64,000 bases of DNA from Sclerotinia nivalis. Its lineage: Eukaryota; Ascomycota; Leotiomycetes; Helotiales; Sclerotiniaceae. The stretch spans positions 496,001 to 560,000 of the forward strand of contig JAPEIS010000016.1 in NCBI GenBank assembly GCA_029531795.1, in the 5' to 3' direction. Shown piece after piece: positions 23,057 through 35,241 of this stretch. Position 1 is the first letter of the stretch. Every line of letters begins with the position of its first letter. The position numbers were made by a program, and so were the translations under genes. The notes beneath the pieces are model-generated. The model did no database searches, was not told where the DNA came from, and was given only the letters and a program-made list of their open reading frames with translations.

Positions 23057-23545
23057 TCAGAGTAAAAAGCCCCATTTATTGGAAGCTCCTTTCTTCTCCC
23101 CTTTGGATCCAATGGAACGGAAGTGGGTTTTGATCATCTCGTACGCCAAATCCTCTTCTGCATCTGTATTTTTCTTCACAGGCTTGACATTTTCAACAGC
23201 AGCGTTTCTGATATCTGGATTGGCGAGATTGGTCTTTGCAGGATGAGTCTTGGCAACTTCTATTTTCTGGAAATGGCCGTGGAGATTCGATAAGACATCA
23301 TCATTAACTTTATTCGTGTCTTGATCCTTTGATTCCTTGCTTGCAGCTTTTGGTGCCTTTGGAAGGCCGACGCTCTTCTCTAATTCCAATCCTTGCATTG
23401 GTTCCACTAGTTCTTCTGTAACTTTATCTGTCTTCGGCTCGGTAATTGTATCCTTTGTAGTAACATTTGTGATCTTTCGTTCAACTCTACCATCTGTTAC
23501 TGCCTTCTCCTTCTTTTCTTGGGAAAGGAGCATTGATGGAGCCAT
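23057..23545 (-). CDS. Lysine/glutamate-rich small hypothetical protein
   Basis: One uninterrupted 162-codon frame starts at ATG 23545-23543. The protein is highly charged (Lys and Glu runs such as LSQEKKEKAVTDGRVERKIT) and low in hydrophobic residues until the last 40. It is probably largely disordered, with a short helix near AEEDLAYEMIKTHFRSIGSK. There is no signal peptide, membrane segment or known domain. It is comparable in size and character to the small proteins of the array at 43.9-56.9 kb, but I could not find the shared terminal motifs, so I do not include it in that family. Confidence 0.55.
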   Translation of the reverse strand: MAPSMLLSQEKKEKAVTDGRVERKITNVTTKDTITEPKTDKVTEELVEPMQGLELEKSVGLPKAPKAASKESKDQDTNKVNDDVLSNLHGHFQKIEVAKTHPAKTNLANPDIRNAAVENVKPVKKNTDAEEDLAYEMIKTHFRSIGSKGEKKGASNKWGFLL

Positions 23546-24235
23546 ATTAATGATAGTCTGGTCTATATGGACAGTCAGTCAAGAGACTTGCTTATATTTG
23601 TCCTCGCCCCGGAGAAATTTATTCGGGGGAAAATCAAGTCAACCTGTTGACTTTTCAGTAAGAATATATGTGACTAAACAGAGGATGAACTAAGTGCTTC
23701 ACTTTGATGGAATACATGTTTAGCGGGAGCAGGATTGCCAGACTCAAAGCTTACCTTTTCCTTGCAGAGTAACTTTGGAATATTTTTGTTTGTGAATTAG
23801 GGTTGTAAAATAACAAAAAGTACCACAGAAAAAGGCAGTCCTCACATAGCGACAACGTAACTCGTCTTTTAAAATCTGGAGTAATGGTGGGTATGTAGGG
23901 CTGGGCCAAAATGCACTAATGAAACTAGCTTGTAACCTAACAAATTTGATGAGTTCTACAATGCCGAACAACGTGGTTTTATTTGCGAAAGACACTTCGA
24001 CTGAGAACTTCAGCGAATATGGAGTTATAAAGGTTCTAGGCCTTCGAGCAATTATTCAACACAAAAGCTGGAATTAAATCCGTTCTAACTTTTACAGGGA
24101 AGACATGGCTCCAACAAAATTTGAATGGTCTTAAAGTATCACTTTTATAATCTAAGTTTGATAAAGGTTATTTGTGAGTTTGGATATTAGGGGTGCGGAC
24201 TAATTCTTACCCTTTCTTGTTGCTCATGTGATAAT

Positions 24236-24510
24236 ATCTCGGCGTTTCTAGACGTTTCATGCTTCGATATTGCTAGCTTCAGTATACTGCTCTCTTGCAT
24301 GTCTGACAATTCTCGGTACTTCTAGCTTCAATGGTAGTTTCGGTACTTTATTCTGTTGCATATCTGAAGGTTATCGGCACTTCTAGTATCAGCATTAGCT
24401 CCGGTACATCTCACTTTGTTGCATATCTAAGGAATCTCGGCACTTATTAGCTACAGTAATAGTCCCGGCACCTCGCTATTTATTTAATATATAGAGCTCC
24501 TAGGCGTTTA
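24236..24510. repeat. Degenerate tandem repeat, about 62-bp unit, roughly four copies
   Basis: Successive segments share the order CTCGG(T/C)AC-TTCTAG...CAG...AGT/AGC-TTCGGTAC...TTGCATATCTGA. The CTCGG/ATCGG anchors lie at 24238, 24311, 24373 and 24436, giving spacings of about 73, 62 and 63 bp. The copies are strongly diverged, so this is an old minisatellite. A function is not evident. Confidence 0.65.
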
Positions 24511-27500
24511 TATTTCCAGTAGTAAGTTCTGCAAATCTGTCTACTAGATCAAGCCCAGAGTTATATTGCAATGTTAAAGTTGTTAAACCCTTCTAATGTC
24601 GACCTCGGTAGCCATGTTAGTATAAATTCCTTTCAATTAGGTATTAACTGCATCAGCGTTAGATACTTTCCGATGGTCTTGCCTTTCTATGCTTGCGGTT
24701 ATGTAGGCTTTGAACTATTAGCTTCACACTCCTCCGAACTTTTCGACCATTTAAAAAGTCCATCACATTCTCCTACAGAAAGTCCCGTCATAGCTGCCCA
24801 TCTTTATTGTGCATGGATCTGGATGTCTTTACCGCCGTGTGGCTGAGCAAAGATGGTCTATTTTGAACACCAAATCAGTAAATTGGCGATTTTAGGATAG
24901 TCGTACAGATTACATCATCACTACGTAATCCTCTCTTCATTGCCATTATCGCTAATTAAGCCGTGAATAATCCTAGAAGCACAATAAAAATCTACAAACA
25001 ATGATGGAAGATACTCAGTGACTCCAAACCCCGCTATATTACACTCCCTCATCTATTTATCCGTCTATGGGTTCGCGCAGGATTCGCGGCCTAGCATACT
25101 TCCCTTGTTCATCAATCACGAAAGATTCAGAGTATCTTTCAGTTTGTCCAACCTATCACGAAAATCACCATCTTCATATACCCTTGAGATGTGACTGTGC
25201 ATTTCAGGTTAATCAAGACTAAGGTAAAAGATCCTTGACCGATTTTTATTTCACAGTCTCAAGTGAAATATGTTGGAATTAATGAGCAAAAAGGGTCAAG
25301 CCCTTTTGTTGGAACGTCATGTGACCAACCTCATAAAGGGAGCCGTAGAACTAGCGAGTTCTAGCCTCTTCTCCTTTCACATAAATAGTCCCCATTTCTC
25401 ATAATGTAGCTAGCAAGAATAAATAACACAATATACTACAATAGTACTATGCAATAGTATCACCGAAATGATACCAACACCTTCAATGGGCTTCAAAACA
25501 CTAAAACGCTAGGTGATTCTCTAATGTCAAGTTAACGATTGATCTACCAATAGTGACCAGTAAGTACTTCCAGGCTATCCGAAAGCAAGGTAATTCAGGA
25601 GAAAAAAGGAAACGACGTTCGGTACTGTCATTGTTGCCATCACTTTTGTCTATCATCGGATTCTTTAATCTAGTTTATCGCCAGAATCCATGTATAAACA
25701 GACAGTGCAAGTCAAACACTAATAATGACAAACTAACTCCGCGGTCGAAAACAGAAGGTTATAAAGATGCCGGTTTCTGCAGCTGCTAATTAATGAAGAG
25801 CGTAAAATGTTCTTAAAGTCGGCTTTCCATTTGGTTGTGGTTGACTTTGCTATTGGTGATCTTATCGTATGATGCCCATACACAGGCTCGCTCGAGAAGA
25901 TAGAGAATATAAGGAACGGGAAAATACAATAGAGAAAACCCATCATATTAGGGTAGTTTGATTAACTCTAAGGCAACGATCCATCAATGCAATCCGCTCC
26001 GTCCTTTTTCATTCGCTTTCTATTGAACCCACAAGCCATCACTCCTATACCATTTCAAGCCCAACATATATAAAGCCTACCAGACCTGGTGGACTTAAGT
26101 TCGTCATATCAAGATCCTACACAGAGGTAATAGGATCATAAGGCTTCATTTTTAATTTTCAACGCATTTGAAGCCCTGGGGAAAAGTCTTAATTATATTA
26201 GTTGATTTCTGATGTTGAAGTTTGATAGGTAAAGAAGGAAATAATCATTAATAATATTAAGTTTGATAGTAGATATTGTTCAATGTTAGTTGCACAGTTC
26301 TTGTCATTATCATTCATAGTAAGATTATTAAAGGTAGTAATGATCTAGCCATATTATCAATATGAACTACCTGAAGTTCGCGAAAGCATTTAGACTGTCT
26401 ACATGGACAGGCTCAAGTGCAGAATGGTGATTTCAACCTTACCTATCTTTAACTTGGTTGTTGATTGCGGCCGCGTGGCTATTTTTCCAGGAATACCGGG
26501 CTAAATTTATAAGCACTATAGTTGTGAAATCGAGTATAGAAGATAGATGTGGATTGAGATAGGCGAGAGAGGTGAAGTTATCGATGAAGAGGGGGTTTGA
26601 TTGTATCTCGCAAAAATAGTCTACTCTATTTGACGAGCCGTACGGCGTAGAACAGATATATGTATATGTACAAGCAAAAATCGCTATACGGATATATCTA
26701 TTGTATGGTCAATTCTGCTGCGTTTTCACACAGTACATAGTTGCACTGCAAGTAGATGAGAGAAAACATGGGATGAGATATTTGTTGAGAACAAAATTCA
26801 CACCAATTCCTCGCGAATAAGGAAGTTTCAAGAAAGTGCATGGGCTTGTAATCATTTGGCTAACTATATCCACCTTTTAAACATAAATTGTCAGATCTGA
26901 TCGGCTATTTTCTCCTATTGTTGCACTTGCTCACATTCCCATGGAAACTTGATGAAAACGTATTGTGGTAGGTGTGAATAGAATTTATGCAGGATGCGAT
27001 GTGTGAAATACACTAGATACACTATCTTGAAAAGCATAATGACTGTTGCGATTCGAAAACTTTCATGAAGACGAAAGTGGAAGGGAGGCTCTAATAGTGA
27101 TCGAGGGATAAATGGTGAGGTGAATAGACATGATTGCTGTTTCATCCAAGATGTAATTCTTAGGTAGTTATTGCTAAGTACTTTCCGATCATTAAAAGCT
27201 AGCTCATATCATCTCCTGACATCATCTTCAAAGACTGACGCTCGATAGTCACGTGTGATATCCTCGAGGCCGAACTCCCGACTCGGCTCTCGTCACGACA
27301 TCTCCCCACATGCTTACTTATCTAAAAGTAGCGCAACTCTCTTGGCAGCAGGTACCCGGTATTTCTTGTTTTCTTAACAGCCGCAATTATTGCGTATATC
27401 TACTCTGTACTCCTTTCCTTACCTACACAATCGGATATCCCCTTCCACCAATCACTTCCCCTTTCCCTGCTTTTCAACTATGTATGCATGCATTCCTTGC

Positions 27501-27744
27501 ATAATCTTAGTCCAACTATGGTTACTTGCATCCCTCTAATCCCCATTTACACTAGTTTTGATGCCCTCCAAGGTAAATCTCCAATCAGTGACGTTGGTCC
27601 AACTCTTCCGAGGAGCTTCACGTCCGAGCTTTCTTTCCTGCTTACAGGAACAAGGGAACAAGTGTGATGTGATATCTCCGTGTGCGTGTAAATGTAGTAT
27701 TAGCCAGTAAAGCGCCTCCTCTTTCCCCAGCTGAAGCTCCTGTT

Positions 27745-27759
27745 CCCCCCCCCCCCCCC
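27745..27759. repeat. Poly-C tract (15)
   Basis: An uninterrupted run of 15 C lies about 140 bp upstream of the ATG of the acidic protein gene. It may be a promoter element or a slippage-prone or mis-assembled run. Confidence 0.85.
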
Positions 27760-27896
27760 GAGTTCTGCAGGTTTCAATCGCTTTTCATCTCATCTCTATC
27801 AACCTTTATCTATTCATAATCGTTATATCTCTCTATACTCAATACATATTCATCAAAGTATCCTGTCCAAAGGTATCAATATAAATCAACATCAAT

Positions 27897-28692
27897 ATGA
27901 CTACAAGAAAGAGAAAGGCTGATGATGAGGAGCTCGTTGCTCTTCCTTCGGATGAGAGCGAGGAGGAAGAGGAGTAAGTGTTGCATCTCCTATTCATCGA
28001 TTGATCTGTGATGTCGCGTATAGATTTCAATAGTTCAATTTATCACATTGAGACGACTACTGCGTGTTGTTAGATTGGATCGCAAGTTTTCTGATGGCAT
28101 TGTATTTATGGTTTGATATTGATTGATAGGCCGATCATCGCATCATTTGCTGTACATGTTTGATTGTTTCATTTATTCTATCGATAAAATCGTAACTAAT
28201 CATCGCGTCTCATTAGGTATGAAGACTCCGATGCTGAAGCACCAGCTGCGGCATCTGCTGCTTCAGATGAAGATGATAGCGACGAGGATGAGGAAGAATT
28301 AGAAGAAGACGAAGATCAAGGTATGCGACGACATGCGAAAACTTGTCAACTTGCAGCCCTTCATAGCCGATACCCTTACGAATCTACTAACGATCATCCG
28401 TACAGAAACGGCACCTCCAACTAAAAAGCGCAAATTCGTCGCAAACGACTTGACCGATGACAAGGATGAAGTCGCTCCTGTCAATGATGATGAAGGTGAT
28501 GATAATGAACTCGATGAAGCCGAACCCGCGGATGACGGATTAGAAGATGAAGAAGATACCGATCCAGAAGAGACAGTTTGTCACCCGGGACCTACAAGTA
28601 AAGCTGCTGAAGTGAAGGGAGGAATTGTTCCAAAGGAGGATAATTTGGATGAGGTTGAAGCAGCGATTGCTGATGATGAAGATGATGAGTAG
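27897..28692 (+). CDS. Highly acidic nuclear-type protein with a basic NLS-like patch
   Basis: Three exons: 27897-27973, 28217-28320 and 28406-28692, with GT-AG introns of 243 and 85 bp that join in phase. The product is 155 residues. It begins MTTRKRKADDEELVALPSDE, continues with runs of Glu/Asp (SDEDDSDEDEEELEEDEDQE), then a basic PPTKKRKF patch that fits a classical nuclear localisation signal, and ends in another acidic tail, AIADDEDDE. Such composition is typical of histone-binding or ribosome-biogenesis acidic proteins. It matches short uncharacterised fungal proteins that begin with KRKA and LVALPSD, but I cannot name an activity. The two in-phase introns argue strongly that it is a real gene despite its low complexity. 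Confidence 0.8.
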
Positions 28693-31111
28693 ATAAGCTT
28701 CTTTATCGTCATATCATTGTTGCAATGCGCAGCGTATCCACTCCAACTAAGAGACCGTGCGGGATGCGAAATGAGAAATGAATGGTTGGGATGAGATGGG
28801 ATGAGGGATTTTTTTGGGATGGAAATTTATGGGCTGGCATCGGACATGAAGTTGGTAATCTGGTTGGAAAGGTGTAATAGGGAAACAAAAAGGGGCCAAA
28901 ATGGAGATCATTGTGTAAAAGAAGTTTCCTGTGCTCTTTTGTTTACCTACCTACTTTTTAGAATTTCTCCACGTTGTCTTTCTTGAATCTCATTTCATGA
29001 TCGATCCATTGAACTTCTTGTCTTCCTCGAATCCTGAAAGCTAATTTTGACTCACAAAAGCACGATATTTTTACTGACATTAGTTCATGCATTGATGACG
29101 TTTACGCAAAAAAATACGAACATTCTGAGCTTCATTGCGACCAGGGCGCCAATAATACGAATGGATACCTGTCTACTCGTATGTAGTTTTGAAGCCAAGT
29201 CGGACTTACAGCCAGGTGACCGTGAAAATTGAAATTAACGAAGCTTCATTTATGAAGCTTTTTCGCTTTACAATCTTAGTTGCAATCTCAAGTCGTAATT
29301 TTAACCGCAGTTGTAATTGCAGATTACATTGATCTCTTTTATGTCTCTTCACTCTAATTTACGAGTTTGCGGGAAAGACCCCCATCTTAACCGAATTCCA
29401 AAATCCGATCTGATTTCATCACCTCACGTTATGTACGTACTCATTGTTGTATTTTTGTTCCCTCAGTAATCAATCATCAATCCCTAAACCAATGGATCCC
29501 ACTATTGGTCAATTCAGTTCATAGCATGCATGATCGAACCGACCCATCAATCCCATTTATCGCTACTATTGTTTAAACACATGGGAAATTTGCACCATTT
29601 ATATATACTACTATCAACCGGAGTGGAGAATTTAATCTCTACTACCGTGTTTTGTGTCCGTTTGAGAGGGTTGTAGCCTGCGTACAAAGCATGCCTAAAC
29701 TTTTAAGACACGGTATGGTTCGGTGCATTATTTTATTTATTTATATTACGAGGTGACTTCTAACTTCCTAGTTTAATTATTTGTTCAAACGAAAAGTTTA
29801 CAGCTGTATTTTCCTAGAAACCCCTTGGAATACTAGTCAGGTACGGATTGGACGTTGCAAATTGCATCTTGGACCAAGAGGAGCATGTGAAAGAACAGAT
29901 TTTTCATCCGAGACTGTAATCTATGGTCAATGAGTATTTGTTTCGAATTTCTCCCTCCATGTTAATAATCAAAAAGTCCATATTGGGTACTGATGGCGTC
30001 CTTTTATGCAAGACGGCTGAATACATAGTCCAGACGGAGTACAATTTTGTTTTTTTTCACTCCGTGCCTTTGCTTCTCCCTCACTTGGCTCAGTGCATTG
30101 ATATTTCCTTTCCTTTCGTCTTTTGCTTCTATTGATCATATTCCCTTGACTACTTACTCGAGTAATAAAATAATATCGTATCACGCATCATATGATTATC
30201 GCTGCAAATTCCAATCATCTATTTTCCTTCCTCTTTAGTTACACAAAAGCCTATCAATCTGTTTATCACAATCAATACAGGGGTTTATAACCCTACGATT
30301 AAGATACGGATCGACAAGTGAGAAGAATCCCGGTCGATATAACCCCTCCACGACTCTGTTATCCACTCTATCCGGGGCGTGTACCTGTGCTGTTTCTACC
30401 CAACCAAACGATTATTTTTACTTCGAAAATCTTTAGCAAATCTTCACATCGACAACCTTTCTTTCCTTTCAGCCAAATTACACCCTGGAGGTTACCACAT
30501 GTTGTTCTAAAAACAATCGCTCACGTCACTTCCTTCGTGCGCCCTTCTCAGTCTCCAGTTTTAGGGCAAATCTATCGATCCACAAATCCCACTTGCCGTG
30601 TCCCACGGTTTGGTTGTCCTTTTTTCTGCTGTCGTTTCGAGAGAACAGGACTTAGGAGGGGTCCTCATATTATCTCCTTGACCCGCACTCCCATTTTTTT
30701 TTTCACCGAGTATTTGACTTGGCCACATATTTTTCTGGAGAGGGTTGATCTTAATTGTTGCTCTTTCCTTTTATAGTTCAATCACTGTTAGAAATCACTT
30801 GTCTCAATCGTTGACCGTTTTTTCTATCTTTTACTTGCTGAGCTCGTTCACGAGCTCGTTCACTGACTCGTCTTTTACTCTCGCTTTAAGATTTCCTTGT
30901 ATTATTGCTTCTTTTGTGTTTTTATGTTATATGATTGATACTGATTGATACTTTATTCGTACCTTCTATTTTTGTCATTTGTCTATCACGAGCCTCTTTG
31001 GGCACCCATTTTTATTTTTTTCTTAGAACCTGTTGTCAACGTTTGTGGAGGAATACCCACTCACCTTTTTTTCTTGAAAGAGTCAAAAGAAAGGCCGAAT
31101 CCTTCCCGAAG
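28693..31111. other. Intergenic, with long pyrimidine-rich leader of the next gene
   Basis: 28.7-29.9 kb shows nothing recognisable. From about 30.0 to 31.1 kb the plus strand is strongly T/C-rich and lacks long T/C-free stretches, as in long 5' leaders of filamentous fungal genes. Several short upstream open frames occur in it. The frame of the 31112 gene is open upstream to about 30935, so a longer N-terminus cannot be excluded. Confidence 0.5.
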
Positions 31112-32362
31112 ATGCCTCTCACACGCCGTCTTTCCCAATTATTTTCCTCATCACATTCGTTACCTCTGGCTGGGAAAGATATGAATACTATTGATATCAC
31201 TACTCCTAAGTCTGCTTCATCACCACCTTCTATATCGGAAGAAGTTATTATTTCGAGTGCGGTTATCGAAGAACACGAGGACAACGATTCGAGTCATCCT
31301 TCTGTCGAACAGTCACCTAATGCAATCAGAAGACCTCGACGAAAAACGATAAAGAAAATTTTGCGTCGATTCTCTCTTCACTCATCTCCCAAGGACTTTA
31401 CACCTAATTCTCGCAGCTTATCACCAGTGAACGATGAAGTTATCATGGAAACCCCACAGAACCTATCAGCTCTCACTACCACCACTGATGTTCCATGTCT
31501 CGACACGCATGAGCCAATAGACTATACCCGAATTCAAATTTCCTCCTTACCATTCCCCTTTCCGGAACTTGCATCCCCCCTTCGAAGATCCATCAATGGT
31601 GACCAAAAGCTCGATTGTTCCGATTCCGGCTACTTTTCCTTGACCAGCGCCTCCTCATCATCGCTATCAACCTCGCTACCACCCCCCACTTTACACCTCA
31701 TCCGCCGCATCAACAAAGCTATACTGCTACTGGAATACCAAGAATTATTAACTACGCGGTTCTCCACGAACTTGGCCTTTTTATTCGGCAAGAAGGAAAT
31801 GGCAATATGGAGGACGAGAAAACTGAGTGATGATACCAAGGAATTGATCATTATTACACTAACAAAGTTGAGGGAATTGGTCGGCAAGACGATGATTCAT
31901 AAGATGGGATTAGTGAGGAGGAGTAGGAGTGTGTTGGGTGAAGCTATGGAAGCGATTTTTTCGAGTCAAAGACGGGATTCCGGTGTGGAGACTGAAACAC
32001 CATCTGCAGGATCACCTTCGGAAACAAGCGAACGTACACCTAGCCCGGAAGCTATTGAAATGTCGAGAAATCAGTTGAAGTTAGAAGTGCAGGCCAAAAT
32101 GAAGGAAGCTCTGCAAATCCTCAGAGACGATATTTCGATGCAAAGGAGATTAGATGAAGTTCTGAGAGCAGGAATAGTAGGGAGTTGTGGAGATGAAAGA
32201 CTAATGATGGGGTTGCCGAGTAGGAGTGAGAGACTTTGTCTGAGGAGATTTGTAGGTTTTGTGGAAGGGAGAGTGACGGAACTTGGGGGTGCTTATGGGA
32301 GGGTTGAGAAAGCTGTTGGTGGTTTAGAGAGGTCGGGATATGAGAATTTAGTGGTTCAATGA
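31112..32362 (+). CDS. Hypothetical Ser-rich protein, 416 residues
   Basis: I place the start at ATG 31112 (context AAGATGCCT) because it begins a basic, serine-rich segment (MPLTRRLSQLFSSSHSLPLA), and the open frame upstream of it is pyrimidine-rich leader. The first ~200 residues are disordered, Ser/Pro-rich and contain a basic patch, RRPRRKTIKKILRRFSLHSS, that could serve as an NLS or membrane-binding helix. The second half (about 215-416) is helical: LLEYQELLTTRFSTNLAFLF, a Lys/Arg/Leu segment and a C-terminal LRRFVGFVEGRVTELGGAY. A phosphosite-like cluster RRDSGVETETPSAGSPSET separates the two helical parts. I recognise no domain. The frame is uninterrupted and its codon use is coding-like. 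Confidence 0.72.
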   Translation: MPLTRRLSQLFSSSHSLPLAGKDMNTIDITTPKSASSPPSISEEVIISSAVIEEHEDNDSSHPSVEQSPNAIRRPRRKTIKKILRRFSLHSSPKDFTPNSRSLSPVNDEVIMETPQNLSALTTTTDVPCLDTHEPIDYTRIQISSLPFPFPELASPLRRSINGDQKLDCSDSGYFSLTSASSSSLSTSLPPPTLHLIRRINKAILLLEYQELLTTRFSTNLAFLFGKKEMAIWRTRKLSDDTKELIIITLTKLRELVGKTMIHKMGLVRRSRSVLGEAMEAIFSSQRRDSGVETETPSAGSPSETSERTPSPEAIEMSRNQLKLEVQAKMKEALQILRDDISMQRRLDEVLRAGIVGSCGDERLMMGLPSRSERLCLRRFVGFVEGRVTELGGAYGRVEKAVGGLERSGYENLVVQ

Positions 32363-34974
32363 ATGCTATTAGTTGAAAGAAACTAGGAAAGCATATCTAC
32401 GTATCATTTAGACGCCAGAGGGGCTGTTGGAGAGGGGCATGAAGATCGTGCATCGCACGGCGACGCAACCACACACAAATCTGCAGGCCCACAGATCACG
32501 AAACAACACCAGGTGGTGCACAAAGAACCTCGTTTGGGACGAGGAATAGATGAGAAGAGTGAGGCAGGTACTCCTGGATAAACGGAACAGGCGCATGCTT
32601 AGGAAGCTTGATAATTATGGATGGTTCGGGTAATGACAAGGAGTTTAATGGGTGGCTGGAATTGGTATTGGATGTTGAGATATGATGAGGCGGGCATTAG
32701 AGCGTTAGCTTGTTAATGTTTTCTTTGTATATATGGGTGGAGTAGCTGGAGGCTTGAGGTAGGACGGATTGGGAATATTAAAAATTATATGAATGAAAGT
32801 CTGCACTATAACACGAAGATTTTGCTTGCGAGCATCGTGGTGAGTAAGAGCGGGGTTTGAAGAGGGGTTAGATATCCACCCATTCGTAACAGCCAGGTGA
32901 ATATCCCTGATAACGGAGTACTCTAAGTGGAGTGACTCTGGGGCCATTCCTCGTATTTGTGAATCATTCTTCTCCACCCCCTCCATTCCCATCCCCACTA
33001 TCCGGAAAGCCTTGGCTGCATTACACGGTTGTATAAATGATAATTTTGACCTAAATTTAAACTCCATGATGAATATAGTTGACATATGGAGAGGATCGGA
33101 AGGAATGTTGTTTTGCGTGTGGAGAACTGCTGGTGGCATGATGATCCAGCACGTTAGAGAATTCTGAAGAATTCGGATTAAGATGAAGTGGGCGAAGTGT
33201 TTGATGAAAGGAGAGAGTGTTATTGTTGATGTTTTTTTGTCAGCCGCAGACTTTCAAAGTGTGAGAAGAGATTAGATGGGACAAGATGAAAGCTTCTCCT
33301 CGTGACGAGAGTAAAAGGAACCCAACTTCCTGAGCTAAGGGTGCGGGATCTCGTAGTACGACATATGCTCGGGTCGTTGAAATCAAGTGGGGAGGAGTTT
33401 CTTGGATCATATCTGTGCCTTCCTGTCTAAATTTGGTTAAGGGTGGGAAGGAGGCAGCTTGACTTGGTTTTATGGTTGGATTATGAAGAAAATGGAGGAA
33501 GAGAGGAGGGGAAAGCTGGTGTTCGCTTGCTTGGTATTACGGGATGTGGGGTTGAGGGTTTATGCGGGGTTGGAGGTTGTGCTAGGAGGAGGTGACAAAT
33601 CTACAAAATTTTGCCATATCTTTAATAGGCTGGTTCTATAAAGGGGGAAGTTGTAGAATGGAAAGGCCCTCGACGACCCAATGTTGATTCTTTATATCTT
33701 CCATGTTACTGATTTTTAAGGTTGAGGTGGGCGCTGGCTTTTCAACATAGGTATGTAACTTCGTAGCAGGGGAGTGGGGTAGGGGTGAATGGTCATATGT
33801 GATGCATCGTTGCTAGGATGGTTGAGTGCGAAAGAGGCGGGGAAAGTGCCTACTCCATAGAGAACACTGGTCTAAACTGGGAGCACGTAAAGTTACATTA
33901 CTTATATGGCTCTGTGAATTACAGGAAACTCAAAGTAAATCTCAGCGCTCTAGTGAATCATGTATTTACTGTCTTGCACACTGTTTATCAAAATTAGGGT
34001 TCAGTTCCAAATCGGGAATGTATATAAACAGCGTCTCCAACGTTGCGGGACCAAGTAGTGTGAATGGAGAAGTTTAGTACCCAAGCCTTGTGTTGTTATT
34101 GTTTTTCTGGAGTTTCCATTATATCCATTGTGTTGATATATAAAATATCTAACAGTATCGAAATGAATCCTACAGATCTTGAAATCTTATTGAATATTCA
34201 GGCTTTCTTGTTATCGTTTTATATTTTGTTATCAACTTGATAGTAATCAAAAAGCGATTAAATGTACAATAATCGGAGGTTGCCGATAGTAATGCTAGGA
34301 GATATGATGGCATCTCTCGAAAATTCGAATGATTTGTAGAACCATCAACTGGTTGGTACATGCAGCTAAATTACGAGTGGATTGCAAGACATGCTCTCTC
34401 TAGTGTATGATTCTCCTTATTCTTGTTGGGTAGATAGGAGTATGGTTATGCTTTAATAGATACATGTTGCAGTGAGACTCACTGAGATGAGAGACAACCG
34501 TGCTGTTGAATTGAGCCAAGAATGCATAGTTAAGTTGAGTCATGGCTACCCAGCTCATGATTTAGATGAGCAGCATGAATTAGTGAATATGGTTCACAGA
34601 GATAAAAGTCTCCACGAAAAAGTTATGTAAGGTCCGCTCACATCCACTAATTTAGTCATGAAGCCCATAGAAAAAAATGATCAAGGCATCAAGGGATCCT
34701 GTCTGCGATCTTGTGCGCATTTCTTGAACTAGGTTGAAATCTCTGATTTTGGAAGGAGGTCGATATTTGGAAGGGATTTTGTGAACTTCAACGAATGCTA
34801 TCACACTCGAGATACGAGTATTCTCGATGAATACATTAAACACTGTCTCTCCTCAATGTGCAATAGGACCGGGATGTCAGAGATTTACTTGCTGTTATTG
34901 TGTTTGCCTTCATTACTAAAGACAACGACGGTACTTTCCACTTCTGGTGGACGCTCTACTATTATTGTTTGGAG
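32363..34974. other. Intergenic, nothing firmly recognisable
   Basis: 2.6 kb of spacer. The longest frame (minus strand 32705-33139, 144 codons) has no start context, domain or splice support, and I leave it out. No repeats were noticed. Confidence 0.45.
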
Positions 34975-35241
34975 ATGACTGATTTCATAAATGCTGACGG
35001 AAAAGACATCGTGTACATTGGAAAAATTGAGATGCCAGGTGGTTTGCATGCCGGCTGTTGGAACAAGGACCTGCAGGAACACCTCGAAGATAATGGTCAT
35101 CTAGGCCCATGCATGTACTATTTGGTCCATTTTGAAGGGTTTAGATGGCTTGAGGTAGAGGAAGCTGAGAGATTCATAGAAGCCGAGGATATTGACGAGC
35201 ACTGGGTAGTTGAGCTACCAAGGAATGAATATTATTGTTAA
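34975..35241 (+). CDS. Possible small hypothetical protein, 88 residues
   Basis: An open frame from ATG 34975 gives an 88-residue acidic protein (pieces: DIVYIGKIEMPGGLHAG, YYLVHFEGFRWLEVEEAERF, EDIDEHWVVELPRNEYYC). Its amino-acid composition looks like a folded protein and not random translation. The middle segment has a faint resemblance to a chromo-type YLVxWEGY/W stretch, but too little is present to call a domain. The frame is open further upstream to about 34900, and an upstream exon cannot be excluded. It is isolated between large spacers, so a gene remnant is equally possible. Confidence 0.35.
   Translation: MTDFINADGKDIVYIGKIEMPGGLHAGCWNKDLQEHLEDNGHLGPCMYYLVHFEGFRWLEVEEAERFIEAEDIDEHWVVELPRNEYYC

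Larger units (their letters stand above)
23546..27896. other. 4.3-kb gene-poor AT-rich region
   Basis: No convincing gene is present. It holds a degenerate ~62-bp tandem repeat at 24236-24510 and, close to the right end, a 15-base C homopolymer at 27745-27759 just before the leader of the acidic protein gene. Other short open frames (for example 23744-23995, 24571-24846, 25553-25946) appear random. Confidence 0.55.

Noticed and set aside
23057..23545. Membership of the Lys/Glu-rich gene in the array family
   Set aside because: Similar size and charge, but neither the PG[AT]xHxxRF nor the EExSFW motif is present, and it lies 20 kb away on the other strand.
32705..33139. Minus-strand 144-codon frame
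   Set aside because: No start context, domain, hydrophobic pattern or splice evidence; composition looks random.
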